Assembly (NCBI GenBank): GCA_028287305.1
Contig: JAQBPX010000038.1
Coordinates: 558,001-622,000 of the forward strand
Length of the DNA stretch: 64,000 bases
DNA from: Gemmatimonadota bacterium
GTDB lineage: Bacteria; Gemmatimonadota; Gemmatimonadetes; Gemmatimonadales; Gemmatimonadaceae
Direction: 5' to 3'
Shown here: positions 36,472 through 45,679 of the stretch, piece after piece
How positions within the stretch are numbered: position 1 is the first letter of the stretch
Layout of the letters: each line of letters opens with the position of its first letter
Translations under genes and position numbers: made by a program
Notes under the pieces: model-generated
The model's input: the letters and a program-made list of their open reading frames with translations, nothing else
Told to the model about the DNA's origin: nothing
The model's database searches: none

Positions 36472-36596
36472 CCGGCCCGCTGGCCCGCAGGCCCGCGGGC
36501 TCGAACACCGACAAAGAAGCGCTGCGCGCTTCGTTACTGGTTCCCGGTCAACATGGAACGAACGACAAAGGCGGGCGCCTGTTGGCGCCCGCCTTC
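36472..36596. repeat. Modular hairpin element with tandem phrase
   Basis: A tandem phrase (GGCCCGCTGGCCCGCAGGCC type, 36472-36498) is followed by GCTCGAACACCGAC (36499-36512) and a hairpin GAAGCG-CTGCG-CGCTTC (36516-36532). A 12-bp perfect stem with a 4-nt loop follows at 36568-36595. The same modules recur at 37829-38365 and, diverged, at 17908-18120. Confidence 0.8.
36568..36595 (-). terminator. Likely terminator downstream of the beta-propeller gene
   Basis: A perfect 12-bp GC-rich stem with a 4-nt loop lies 55 bp past the stop of the minus-strand gene at 36650. It is followed on that strand by a weak T-containing stretch. It is part of a repeat module, so the terminator role is inferred from position. 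Confidence 0.5.
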
Positions 36597-36649
36597 GTTG
36601 TCAGGGCAGTTCCTCAGCCCCTCATACCTCAGCCCCTCAAACCCGCAGT

Positions 36650-37702
36650 TTAGTGCTTGATGGCGAAAAACCAGCTAGCCACGATCGGGCCACGGGGTCC
36701 ACGCTGACCGGGGGTCGGTGCCGGCGCACCGGCAGCGGGCGCCGGCGGCGGCCCATACTCCGGCTGGAACAGGTAGGCCGTGTGCGTCGCCGGGTCCACC
36801 GCGATCGTCTTGGCGCCACGCATCGTGGTCACGGTGGCGACCACCGTGTACTTGTCGGGCGTGTCCTGATGGACCACCGTGACGTTGCCCGACTGGCCCG
36901 CCGGGATGTAGATCAGCTTCTGGCTGGCATCCCAGCCGAGGGCGTCCACGCCGTCGCCGTTGGCGATCTGCGCGACGATCGCGCCGGTGGTGCCATTGAC
37001 CACCACCGAGATCTTGCCGCAGCCCGCGAAGATACGGTCGCTCGGCTTGTCGTAGGCGATGCCCGTCGGTCCGTCGCACGGGGCGAGGGGCCACGAGTGC
37101 ACGACCTTCATCGTCTTGGCGTCGATGACCTGGATCGTGTTCTTGCCCTCGTTGTTCACGTAGATCCAGCCCTTGCCGTTCGAGGCCGCGCCCTCGGGGG
37201 CGTTGTCCTCGAGCTCGGTGACGCCGGTGATGTCACCGGTGTTCGGGTCGAGCGCCACGGCGGTGCCGATCGGGCGGCTGTGGTTCGTGAGGATCACGCG
37301 ATCGTCGGACTCGTCGTACATGATGCCGTCGAGGCCACCCTGCGGGATCTTCACCTTCTTGATCGCCACGAGCGTCTTGAGGTCGAACACGGTGACGGTC
37401 GAGTCGCCGCCATTCGTCGTGAAGCCGTGCCCGGACTTGGGCGCGAGCGCGATGCCGTGCATGCGCGGCGTGTTCGGGATGTCGCCGAGCACCTTGCCCG
37501 ACTGCCCGTCGATGACCATCACGTGCGTGCTGCGCGAGACGAACACGCGGCCGGTGCCTGGCTCGGCGGTGAGGTAGTCGGTGCCGCCATCGCTGCCGAT
37601 GTCGTACTTCGCAACGGTGAAGGTCTGTGCGTGCGCGGCAACCGGCATCGCGATCACGGCGAGCGAGAGCGCCGCAACGGCGGCGAGCATTGGCTTCTTC
37701 AT
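36650..37702 (-). CDS. Secreted YncE-like beta-propeller protein
   Basis: This 350-aa protein has a signal peptide (MKKPMLAAVAALSLAVIAMP to AHAQ). Repeated blades follow, of the type GRVFVSRSTHVMVIDGQSG, STVTVFDLKTLVAIKKV and KTIQVIDAKTMKVVHSW, as in YncE and other seven-bladed propellers. The C-terminus is Pro/Ala-rich. The ATG at 37702 has AGGA eight bases upstream. It stands alone between two repeat elements; binding partner or substrate is unknown, and no catalytic residues are evident. Confidence 0.85.
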   Translation of the reverse strand: MKKPMLAAVAALSLAVIAMPVAAHAQTFTVAKYDIGSDGGTDYLTAEPGTGRVFVSRSTHVMVIDGQSGKVLGDIPNTPRMHGIALAPKSGHGFTTNGGDSTVTVFDLKTLVAIKKVKIPQGGLDGIMYDESDDRVILTNHSRPIGTAVALDPNTGDITGVTELEDNAPEGAASNGKGWIYVNNEGKNTIQVIDAKTMKVVHSWPLAPCDGPTGIAYDKPSDRIFAGCGKISVVVNGTTGAIVAQIANGDGVDALGWDASQKLIYIPAGQSGNVTVVHQDTPDKYTVVATVTTMRGAKTIAVDPATHTAYLFQPEYGPPPAPAAGAPAPTPGQRGPRGPIVASWFFAIKH

Positions 37703-37828
37703 GGAGTTCCTCGAGGTGGGAAGGACTGTATGAAGATACGCGGTATTGGATCGCTGCGTTGGGCGGACATGCGGCGAAACTGACTGCGGAGTAACAGCGA
37801 CTGCCGTCATGGGGTAACAGCGACTGCC

Positions 37829-38365
37829 GTCATCCTGAGCGCCGCGAAGGATCTGCCGTTGTGGTTGGCCGCTCTACCGGTCCGGCAGGTCGGTGGTCTG
37901 TGGTCTGTGGCCCGGACATGATGTGGAAGGCGGGCGCCTGCGGGCGCCCGCCTTTGTCATTGGTATGGGGTTCACATGTTCGAGGGGGTGGCGATGCACA
38001 GCGATACCGGGGTCCGGTTTGCCTGTTGCCTGAAGCCGGAAGCTCGAGCACTGACAACGAAGCGCTGCGCGCTTCGTCATTGGTTTTCAGTTGACATGTT
38101 CACGGATAACGAAGCGGCGGCTGAAGGCCGCCGCGTACCGCGTCAGTGTTCGAGCCTCAGGCTTCAGTCTTCAGGCAACCGTAACTCGGTATCGGCCGTT
38201 ACTGCCGGACTCCAAACTCCTAACCAGGAACGAATGACAAAGGCGGGCGCCCGCAGGCGCCCGCCTTCCTTGTCATGTCCGGGCCACAGACCACAGACCA
38301 CCGACCCGCAATACCGGTAGAGCGGCCAACTACAACGGCAGATCCTTCGCTGCGCTCAGGATGAC
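37829..38365. repeat. 537-bp giant inverted-repeat element (arms about 134 bp)
   Basis: Arms 37829-37963 and 38233-38365 are inverted copies at roughly 90 percent by eye. Each arm contains, from the outside in, the short interspersed repeat, CCGCTCTACCGGT, GGTCGGTGGTCTGTGG, CCCGGACATGA and a 12-bp hairpin of AAGGCGGGCGCC type. The inner 270 bp hold two further opposed modules, GCTCGAGCACTGAC (38042-38055) and its inverse (38142-38155), each beside a hairpin. No ORF is present. It fills most of the 707-bp gap between the propeller and transporter genes. Confidence 0.9.
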
Positions 38366-38408
38366 TGCAGGGCTGCGCTCAGGATGACTGCAGGGCTGCG
38401 CTCAGATG
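38346..38408. repeat. 23-bp tandem repeat
   Basis: A unit GCTGCGCTCAGGATGACTGC plus AGG is repeated with a 23-bp period, two full copies and a partial third. It runs from the right arm of the giant inverted repeat up to the stop of the transporter gene. Confidence 0.85.
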
Positions 38409-38409
38409 C

Positions 38410-39801
38410 CTATAAGCCCGACGAAGGCACCGCCTGCGCCGTCATGGGCGTGGTCAGCTTCTCCCCGACATCCGCCTTGAGCGTCGAGGCGCTCTCCCCC
38501 ACGTCCTCCACGAACATCACCGACACCGCCGCCAGCAGCATGCAGATGCCGCCGAGCATCACCGTGTACAGGGGCGCGTCGGGATTCGCGTCGCCGAAGA
38601 TCATGCGCGTCAGCGGCCCGAAGAACAGCGACGCCAGGATCTCCGGAATCACGATGAAGAAGTTGAACACGCCCATGTACACGCCCATCCGGTGCGCGGG
38701 CAGCGCCGTGGACAGGATCGCATACGGCATCGAGAGGATCGACGCCCATGCGATGCCGACGCCCACCATCGAGATCAGCAGCAGGTACTTGTCGTGGATC
38801 ATGTACACCGAGAGCAGCGACAGTCCACCGCAGATCAGCGCGCCGGCATGCACCTTCTTGCGGCTCGAGATGGCCGCGAGCTTCGGCAGCGCGAGCGCCA
38901 CGATGAAGCACGTGATCGAATAGAAGGCGAATGCGAACCCGCCCCACTCGATCCCCTGCGTGTAGAGCTCCGACTTGGGATCCGTCGCCCCGAACACGTG
39001 GCGCGCGACGGCCGGCACGAAGAACAGCCACATGCAGAACAGCCCGAGCCAGGTGAGCAGCTGCACCACGGCCAGCTGCTTCATGGTCCTCGGCATGTTG
39101 CGGATGGAGTCGGTGATCTCGCTGATCAGCTCACCCAGCCCGCCATGGCCGCGCGTCGCGCGGTCCTTGGCGCCCAGGTCCTCGGGCGGGAACTCGCTCG
39201 TGGTGCACACCGTCCATATCACGCACGCCAGGAACACCACCGCGCCGGCCTGGAACGAGTACTTCACCGTGAGAGGGATGCCGCTCGCCGTGTTGCCCGT
39301 CACGCCCAGCACGCGCAGCATGAACGGGAGCGCATTCGCCAGGCTCGCGCCGATGCCGATGAACAGCGACTGCACCACGAAGCCCGTCGTCCGCTGCTGC
39401 GGGCTCAGCTTGTCCGCCACGAACGCGCGGAACGGCTCCATCGAGATGTTGATCGACGCGTCCAGGATCCACAGCAGGCTCGCCGCCATCCAGAGGCTCG
39501 TGGACGTCGGCATGAAGAATAGCGCGACGGAGGCGAGGATGGCGCCCGTCAGGAAATAGGGGCGACGCCTGCCCAGTGGCCCCCACGTGCGGTCGCTCAG
39601 CGCCCCGATGATCGGCTGCACCAGCAACCCGGTGAGCGGCGCGGCCAGCCAGAGCAGCGGCACCTGGTCCGGGCGCGCCCCCAGCTTCTCGTACACCGCC
39701 GACATGTTGGCCAGCTGCAGCCCCCACCCGAATTGGATCCCCAGAAAACCAAAGCTCATGTTGAAGAGCTGAATGGGGCTCAGACGCGGCCTTTCGGTCA
39801 T
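38410..39801 (-). CDS. MFS sugar porter (maltose/sucrose-type, SLC45-like)
   Basis: This 463-aa inner-membrane protein has 12 predicted helices and the MFS loop [21 protein letters not shown] with a conserved second loop [11 protein letters not shown]. The N-terminus [21 protein letters not shown] is typical of the maltose/sucrose transporters of SLC45-like or GPH type that sit in Sus-like loci. The ATG at 39801 has AAGG upstream. It is divergent from a secreted GH13 enzyme, 116 bp away. It should import maltose or maltodextrins released in the periplasm. Confidence 0.9.
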   Translation of the reverse strand: MTERPRLSPIQLFNMSFGFLGIQFGWGLQLANMSAVYEKLGARPDQVPLLWLAAPLTGLLVQPIIGALSDRTWGPLGRRRPYFLTGAILASVALFFMPTSTSLWMAASLLWILDASINISMEPFRAFVADKLSPQQRTTGFVVQSLFIGIGASLANALPFMLRVLGVTGNTASGIPLTVKYSFQAGAVVFLACVIWTVCTTSEFPPEDLGAKDRATRGHGGLGELISEITDSIRNMPRTMKQLAVVQLLTWLGLFCMWLFFVPAVARHVFGATDPKSELYTQGIEWGGFAFAFYSITCFIVALALPKLAAISSRKKVHAGALICGGLSLLSVYMIHDKYLLLISMVGVGIAWASILSMPYAILSTALPAHRMGVYMGVFNFFIVIPEILASLFFGPLTRMIFGDANPDAPLYTVMLGGICMLLAAVSVMFVEDVGESASTLKADVGEKLTTPMTAQAVPSSGL

Positions 39802-39905
39802 TGACCTTCTCGTGGTAGGAGGGGACGTGCCCCGGACGGGATCCGGCGGTGGCCGGCCAATGCAAAGATGCGGGCGCACATGGCCCACGGAAAGTGAAAA
39901 AGAGG

Positions 39906-39911
39906 TACAAT
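39906..39911 (+). promoter_or_regulatory. Possible -10 box of the GH13 gene, leaderless start
   Basis: TACAAT lies six bases before the ATG at 39918, so transcription would begin at or near the start codon. The -35 region is poor, so confidence is low. Confidence 0.4.
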
Positions 39912-39917
39912 TGCGGG

Positions 39918-41552
39918 ATGAGAATCGCCTCCGCCCTGCCCCTCGCGCTGCCCCTCGGCTTGCTCCTGCTCGCGGCTCCGGCGAGCGCGCAGCTCTCGCC
40001 GCCCGCATGGACCCGCGGCGCCACCTGCTACGAGGTGTTCGTCCGCTCCTTCTTCGACAGCGACGGAGACGGCGTCGGCGACCTGAACGGCCTCACCGCG
40101 AAGCTCGACTACATCAACGACGGCAAGCCGCACAGCGCCACGAGCCTTGGTGCGAAGTGCATCTGGCTCATGCCGATCGCGGAGTCGCCCAGCTATCACG
40201 GCTACGACGTCACCGACTACTACCGCGTGGAGCGCGACTACGGCACGAACGCCGACTTCAGGCGCTTCATCGCGGCGGCGCACAAGCGCGGCATCAAGGT
40301 CGTGATCGACATGGTGCTCAACCACGAGTCCGTGTGGCACCCGCAATTCCAGGCGGCCATCCAGGACACGGCGTCGCCGTACCGGAAGTGGTTCCGCTTC
40401 GAGAAGGTGAAGCCGACCGAGCTCAACCCGTGGGGCAACAGCAACTGGCACAAGTCCCCCGCCGGCGACGAGTACTACTACGGCTTCTTCGGGCCGCACA
40501 TGCCCGACTTGAACTACACCTACCGCCCGGTGGTCGAGGAAGCGAAGAAGGTCGCGAAGTTCTGGCTGCAGGAGATGCACGTCGATGGCTTCCGCCTCGA
40601 CGCCATCTCGTACCTGGTCGAGGAGAACGGCCAGATCGCCCACACCCCCACGACGCACGCGGTGTTGCGCGAGTACCAGGCCTACCTGCGCCAGCTGAAC
40701 CGCGACGTCTTCACCGTTGGCGAAGTGACGGGCACGGTGTCGGACCTCAAGGGCTACTACCCCGACCAGCTCGACTCCTTCTTCGGGTTCGAGGTGGCCG
40801 ACAGCATCATCTCGGCGGTGAACACGGGCTCGGCCACCGCGCTCTTCCCGCCCCTGCTCAGCGCGCTGGCGAACCTGCCGCGCGACCGCTGGACGCCCTT
40901 CATCGGCAACCACGACCAGCCGCGTCCCTTCACGAAGCTCAAGCAGGACGCAGCCCGCACGCGCGTGGCCACGATCATCAACATGACCATGCCGGGGATG
41001 CCCTTCGTCTACTACGGCGACGAGCTCGGGATGATCGGCGACAAGCCGGACGAGCGCATCCGCACGCCAATGCAGTGGACGGGCGCGCGCGGCGCGGGCT
41101 TCAGCACCGCGATGCCGTGGGCGCGCCTTCAGTCCGACTCCGCGACGTCCACGGTGGCCGCCGAGATGAACGATCCGCAGTCGCTGTGGACGCTGCATCA
41201 CGCGCTCATCGCGCTGCGCACGTCGAACCCCGCGCTCGGCCGCGGCACGCTGACGCTCGCCAGCGCGAACGACCAGGCCGTGCTCGCGTACGTGCGGCGC
41301 GATGCAGGCCGGGCGGTGCTCGTGGTGGCGAACCTGGGCGCCGCGCCGATGAACAACGTGTCGATCAGCGCTGCGGCCGGCGCACTGCCGGCGGGGACAT
41401 GGGTCATGAAGTCGTTGCTTGGTGGTTCGAATGGGAGTGCGTTGACGGTCGCTCAGGACGGATCGTTCAAGGGCTATGTGCCAACGGCATCACTGGCGGC
41501 GAAGAGTGCGTGGGTGTTCGAGTTGGTAAGTGGCGGAGCCAAACAGCATTAG
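39918..41552 (+). CDS. Secreted GH13 alpha-glucan hydrolase
   Basis: This 544-aa enzyme has a signal peptide cleaved after about residue 24 (APASAQ). The TIM-barrel follows, with CYEVFVRSFFDSDGDGVGDLNG, region II GFRLDAI (nucleophile Asp228), region III TVGEV (acid/base Glu269) and region IV FIGNHDQ (Asp333). The long DSDGDGVGD loop is a calcium-binding-type feature shared with alpha-amylase and alpha-glucosidase subfamilies. Exact specificity cannot be read from the sequence. It is divergent from the sugar porter. Its TAG stop lies inside one arm of an inverted repeat. Confidence 0.93.
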   Translation: MRIASALPLALPLGLLLLAAPASAQLSPPAWTRGATCYEVFVRSFFDSDGDGVGDLNGLTAKLDYINDGKPHSATSLGAKCIWLMPIAESPSYHGYDVTDYYRVERDYGTNADFRRFIAAAHKRGIKVVIDMVLNHESVWHPQFQAAIQDTASPYRKWFRFEKVKPTELNPWGNSNWHKSPAGDEYYYGFFGPHMPDLNYTYRPVVEEAKKVAKFWLQEMHVDGFRLDAISYLVEENGQIAHTPTTHAVLREYQAYLRQLNRDVFTVGEVTGTVSDLKGYYPDQLDSFFGFEVADSIISAVNTGSATALFPPLLSALANLPRDRWTPFIGNHDQPRPFTKLKQDAARTRVATIINMTMPGMPFVYYGDELGMIGDKPDERIRTPMQWTGARGAGFSTAMPWARLQSDSATSTVAAEMNDPQSLWTLHHALIALRTSNPALGRGTLTLASANDQAVLAYVRRDAGRAVLVVANLGAAPMNNVSISAAAGALPAGTWVMKSLLGGSNGSALTVAQDGSFKGYVPTASLAAKSAWVFELVSGGAKQH

Positions 41553-41651
41553 CCGCGGACTACCGCGGACTACCGCGGACGAGTGCAACTACAAGGACCT
41601 TTTTTGCAATCGTCCGCGGTCGTCCGCGGTCGTCCGCGGCAAAGCTGTTTT
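41541..41651. repeat. Inverted repeat with 10-bp tandem arms between convergent GH13 genes
   Basis: Arms 41541-41588 and 41604-41651 form one near-perfect stem with a 15-nt loop. Each arm contains three tandem 10-bp units (CGCGGACTAC in one, GTCCGCGGTC in the other). The arms share the GCCGCGGAC phrase with those flanking the GxxExxY gene at 49364. Placed between convergent stops, it may act as a two-way terminator. Confidence 0.9.
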
Positions 41652-41656
41652 GCTTT

Positions 41657-43033
41657 TCACTTCACCAGCACCCGATACCCATGCGCCGGCACGTCCACCA
41701 ACCCTGACGCGCCGAGACTGACCGCGCCCGACGAGAACCAGTCCCGGTACGTCCCCGGAGCACTGAGCGCCGAGTACGACACGGACTTCGAAGCATCACC
41801 GAAGTTCACCATCACCAGCACCGTGTTCGACCCGGCGCTGCGCGTGAAGGCGTACACGCGAGTGCCTCCATTCGTGGCGAGGGGCAGCTCAGCCCCTCCC
41901 GCAGAGCCATTCGCCAGCGCGGCATTCCCGTGCTTGAGCGCCATCACCGACGTGTACCAGTTCGCGAGCGACGCGCCCGTGAAGTCCACGGTGTCCTTGT
42001 CGAAGAAGCGCAGGCGGCGGTTGAAGCTCGCCTCCTGCCCCGTGTAGATCAGCGGCATCGAGTTCCGCAGCGTGGCCGCCAAAATGAAGCTCGGCACGTG
42101 GTTCGCCCCCATGCGCTCGAACTCGGTCCCGTTCCACGAGTTCTCGTCGTGGTTGCTGGTGAAGTACATGCGGTACGCGTCGGCGGGATACGCGGTCGCC
42201 TGGCGCGCCAGGTACGCGTCGATCTCCGAGGTGGGCATGTTGCCCTTGGAGATCTCGTTGAGCATGTGGTGGAATTCCCAGCCGTACGTCATGTCGAACG
42301 CGCTGTGGAACTGCGGACCCTCGGCCTCCGCCAGCATGAAGATGTCCGGCTTGGTCGCGGCGAGCTGCTTTCGCGCATCCACCCAGAAGTCCATGGGGAC
42401 GCCGCCCGCCACGTCGCAGCGGAAGCCATCGAGCTTCATCTCCGTCAGCCACCAGCGCATCTCGGCGATCATCTCGGCGCGCATCGCCTGGTTGTCGTAG
42501 TTGAGCTCCGCCACGTCGGTCCAGTCGGTCTCGCGATCGTGATCGTCGCGCGCGTTCGAGATGGTTCCGTCGGCGTGATGGACGTACCAGTCGGGATGCT
42601 GCTTGATCCACGCGTGATCGAACGACGTGTGGTTCGGTACCCAGTCGAGGAGCACGCGCAGCCCGACGCGATGCGCCTCGGTCACGAATGCCCTGAAGTC
42701 CGCGGCGTTGCCGTACTCGGGGTTGATCGCCGTGTAGTTCGACACCGAGTAGTAGCTGCCGAGCGGTCCCTTGCGACGCTCGACGCCGATGGGCTGCACC
42801 GGCATCAGCCACACCATGTCCACGCCGAGCCCGGCGATGCGCGGCAGCTCCTTAGTGAGCGCGGTAAACGAGCCGCTCGGCGTGTACTGCCGCACGTTGA
42901 TCTCGTAGATGCTGGCGTTGCGCGACCATTGCGGATGGCCGACCTGCGGGGGCCCCGCCTGCTGCATGGTGGTTGCGGCAGAGCACGCGCCGAGCGCGAG
43001 GAGTGCGACGAGGGAGCGGATGGGGTGTCTCAT
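41657..43033 (-). CDS. GH13 alpha-amylase lipoprotein
   Basis: This 458-aa enzyme is a lipoprotein (LGAC, Cys17), probably on the outer membrane like SusG. The GH13 landmarks are YEINVRQYTPSGSF, VLLDWVPNHTS, GFRCDVAG (Asp207), FMLAEAEG (Glu236) and TSNHDENSW (Asp296). It is the last gene of the Sus-type operon; its ATG overlaps the upstream stop as ATGA. It should release maltodextrins for uptake by SusC/SusD. Confidence 0.94.
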   Translation of the reverse strand: MRHPIRSLVALLALGACSAATTMQQAGPPQVGHPQWSRNASIYEINVRQYTPSGSFTALTKELPRIAGLGVDMVWLMPVQPIGVERRKGPLGSYYSVSNYTAINPEYGNAADFRAFVTEAHRVGLRVLLDWVPNHTSFDHAWIKQHPDWYVHHADGTISNARDDHDRETDWTDVAELNYDNQAMRAEMIAEMRWWLTEMKLDGFRCDVAGGVPMDFWVDARKQLAATKPDIFMLAEAEGPQFHSAFDMTYGWEFHHMLNEISKGNMPTSEIDAYLARQATAYPADAYRMYFTSNHDENSWNGTEFERMGANHVPSFILAATLRNSMPLIYTGQEASFNRRLRFFDKDTVDFTGASLANWYTSVMALKHGNAALANGSAGGAELPLATNGGTRVYAFTRSAGSNTVLVMVNFGDASKSVSYSALSAPGTYRDWFSSGAVSLGASGLVDVPAHGYRVLVK

Positions 43034-45666
43034 CGGTTGTTCCGGATAGGGGACGCCACGCGCGTCACGCGCACGCGGTCCAGCACCGCAGTGTTCACGC
43101 GGCCGTTCATGTTCTCGTCGAGCGGCGTGAATGCCAGCACGAGGGTGTGCGTGCCGGCCGAGAGCCGCACGCGCAGGGTGTTGCTCCAGCCGAACTCCGA
43201 CCAGCGCTGCACGCCGCGCTGTGGCAGCACGATCACGCCCGCGGTGTCGGCATCCACGAGCAGCGTGCGGACGCCGACCTTGTCCTCGGTGTTCACGGGA
43301 CCGTTGCCGTTCGCGTAGCGGACGTCGATCGCGTACTCGCCATCCCGCGCGACGGTCAGGGGGAGCGTGACGCGCGTGTTGGTCGTGCGCGTGATTGTCA
43401 GCGCTCCACTGCTGTCTCCGCCCACTGGGCGCACGAACTGCTCGGCGTCCGGCGGCAGCAGGCGTACCGGCTCGCTGAGGAAGGACTCGTCACCCACGCG
43501 GTTGATCGCCAGCACCTGGTATTCGTCGAGGCCGTCGCGGGTGGCGACGCGAACGCTGTTCGCCGTCACGCTCGAGAATCGCTGGCCATTGCGGAGCACG
43601 CTGTACCTGGTCGCACTGGGAACTGCGTCCCAGCGCAACGTGCCGCCCACAAGCGACGCATGCGGCGTGGCCGGCGCGAATCTGCTCTCGACTTCGTGTA
43701 CCGACGTCTTCGACCGGCGCCCATTCATCACGAGCTCGATGCGGTGCTCGCCGGTGAGGCTGGCGGGCACCTCGGCGCGCGCGATGGCATGACCGTCCAG
43801 CGTCGCGGTCCTTACCGAGTCGCCGAAGCCAGTCACGGTGATGGTGAGGGTGGCGTCGCGGTAGTGCAGTCCGGAGAGGGTGCGCGTTCCCGAATACGAA
43901 AGGGGCACCATCGGCCGGAACGCCAGCAGCTTCGGCTCGAAGCGCATGCCGAACAGCAGGCGATACGTTCCCGCGAGCGTGCCGGCCACGCTCCAGAGCT
44001 GGCGGTCGGAGTTGAGCGCGGTGCCTTCATAGTGGCCCGTGCTGGCCACCATGTTCTCCTTGTTGGTGAGGAAGAGCGCCGCGCTGCGGGTCGCGTCATC
44101 CAGCCCGCGCTGCACCGCGGTCGTGTTGTGCCCCTCGGCCGCCGCCCAGGTCCAGTAGGCGGTGACGAAGGGCCAGATGGTGCCGTTGTGATAGAAGCGC
44201 TCGCCGGCGATCGAGGGCCAGAAGGTCGGCACGCCTGCCGCGACCACCGGCGCGTGCGTCATCAGCGTGCGGCGCTGCTCGGGCGACGCGCTCCCGTAAA
44301 TCGCAGCGAGCGCCTCGCCCAGCGCGTCCGATCGCGGCGACCATGCGCTGCTCGCGCGACCGTAGCGATACTGCGCGAACCAGCCCGCGTCGGCGTTCCA
44401 CAGCTGTTGCGTCATCCCCAGCTGAACGCCGCTCGCGATCGAGTCCCAGCGGGCCGCGGGCTCGCCGAGCAGGCGCGCCATGTCGGCCAGCGTGCGATAC
44501 GCCGCGTAGTGCACGGCGTTGGTGCCGAGGTTCTGCGACTGGTAGATGTCGGCCGGCTGCATCCAGCGCGGGTAGCTCTGCTCGCGCCAGTCCATGAAGC
44601 TCGACTCACCGTTGAACAGGCCGGTGCGTTCGTCGCGAACGGCGTGGAGGTCCGCTTCGGCGGAGCGCCGCGTGATGTCGTACGCGCGGCGCAGCCAGTC
44701 GCGGTCGCCGGTCACTGCGAAGAGTTCCCATGCGGCGAGTGCCCACACCATGCGGTCGGAGGACACCGGCCACGAGCCACCGGTGCCGGTGTCCTGGATG
44801 ATGCGGCCACTGCTGTCAACTTTCGCCATCAGCGATCGCTTCACCGCATCCGACGCCACGATCGCCAGCGAGAGGATCGTGCTGAGCGAGATGTCACGCG
44901 TCCACACGCCCTCCCACTTGGCGCCGGCGGAGAGCGCGCCATCGGGGCGCACCAGCTGCCGCAGCTCCTCGAGCGACAGCAGATACGTCGCATCCTGGAT
45001 CTTCTGCGAGCTCGTGAGCTGCGGGAACATGCTCACGTCCATCGAGCGCGCCCAGATGCCGCGACCGTCGCGCGTGGCGGGGCGCGTGTACTGCGTGGGC
45101 ATCCGCACGGTGCCCTCGTAGATGCCATCGCCATCGGCATCGCGCAGCTCGAGCGGAGAGCCGGGCTTCAGCGCACCGTAATCCCATGTGAGCGGAGCCG
45201 GGTCGCCGAGCACATACAGATGGTCTATATGAGTGACGGCCGCGCCCAGGTTGGGCACATACGTACCCTTCGTGCGAATCGCCTTCAACACGCCCCGCGC
45301 ATCCACGCGAAAGGTGAGCTGCGCGGGCCCGTCCTCGCTGCTGCTCGATTGCTCGGGGGTGGGCGGCGGCGGCTCGCGCTCGTCGCCGAATGCGTACACG
45401 CGCGTCACCAGCCTTCCCTTCACCGGACGCAGCCAGATGGTGTGCTCGGTTCCGCCGGGGAACTCGTTCTCGAGCCCGTTGATGCTGAAGCGGAAGCGCA
45501 CCTCGCGCGCCGCGCGCGGATAGCTCGAGACGATCGTGTCGCGCGACAACGCAACCGCCGAGAAGCGGCCCTGCCGAACGGAGCTGTCGGTGACCGAGAA
45601 GCGTTGCGCCCCCGCTGCCAGTGGCAGCAGGGAGAGCATGGCGCCGTGGAGCACGCGCAGCGTCAT
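43030..45666 (-). CDS. Secreted six-hairpin (GH63/glycogen-debranching-like) glycosidase
   Basis: This 878-aa secreted protein has a signal peptide ending AAGAQ and an N-terminal beta-domain. An (alpha/alpha)6 catalytic domain follows, with WEGVWTRDISLS, WPVSSDRMVWALAAWELF and HNGTIWPFVTAYW. A C-terminal fibronectin-like segment and a CBM6/35-like module (DGEYAIDVRYANGNGPVN) end it. It resembles trehalase, GH63 or glycogen-debranching-like hydrolases found in Sus-type loci. Substrate is inferred as branched alpha-glucan from context. It starts 14 bp after the GH97 stop and overlaps the GH13 start as ATGA. Confidence 0.85.
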   Translation of the reverse strand: MTLRVLHGAMLSLLPLAAGAQRFSVTDSSVRQGRFSAVALSRDTIVSSYPRAAREVRFRFSINGLENEFPGGTEHTIWLRPVKGRLVTRVYAFGDEREPPPPTPEQSSSSEDGPAQLTFRVDARGVLKAIRTKGTYVPNLGAAVTHIDHLYVLGDPAPLTWDYGALKPGSPLELRDADGDGIYEGTVRMPTQYTRPATRDGRGIWARSMDVSMFPQLTSSQKIQDATYLLSLEELRQLVRPDGALSAGAKWEGVWTRDISLSTILSLAIVASDAVKRSLMAKVDSSGRIIQDTGTGGSWPVSSDRMVWALAAWELFAVTGDRDWLRRAYDITRRSAEADLHAVRDERTGLFNGESSFMDWREQSYPRWMQPADIYQSQNLGTNAVHYAAYRTLADMARLLGEPAARWDSIASGVQLGMTQQLWNADAGWFAQYRYGRASSAWSPRSDALGEALAAIYGSASPEQRRTLMTHAPVVAAGVPTFWPSIAGERFYHNGTIWPFVTAYWTWAAAEGHNTTAVQRGLDDATRSAALFLTNKENMVASTGHYEGTALNSDRQLWSVAGTLAGTYRLLFGMRFEPKLLAFRPMVPLSYSGTRTLSGLHYRDATLTITVTGFGDSVRTATLDGHAIARAEVPASLTGEHRIELVMNGRRSKTSVHEVESRFAPATPHASLVGGTLRWDAVPSATRYSVLRNGQRFSSVTANSVRVATRDGLDEYQVLAINRVGDESFLSEPVRLLPPDAEQFVRPVGGDSSGALTITRTTNTRVTLPLTVARDGEYAIDVRYANGNGPVNTEDKVGVRTLLVDADTAGVIVLPQRGVQRWSEFGWSNTLRVRLSAGTHTLVLAFTPLDENMNGRVNTAVLDRVRVTRVASPIRNNR

Positions 45667-45679
45667 GCCGCCTCGCGCG

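Noticed and set aside
37829-38365. Classical insertion sequence
   Set aside because: The arms are long inverted repeats, but no transposase frame or target-site duplication could be seen.
41552-41640. Regular short repeats suggesting a CRISPR array
   Set aside because: The period is 10 bp with no spacers and the two halves are inverted, which makes a hairpin rather than an array.
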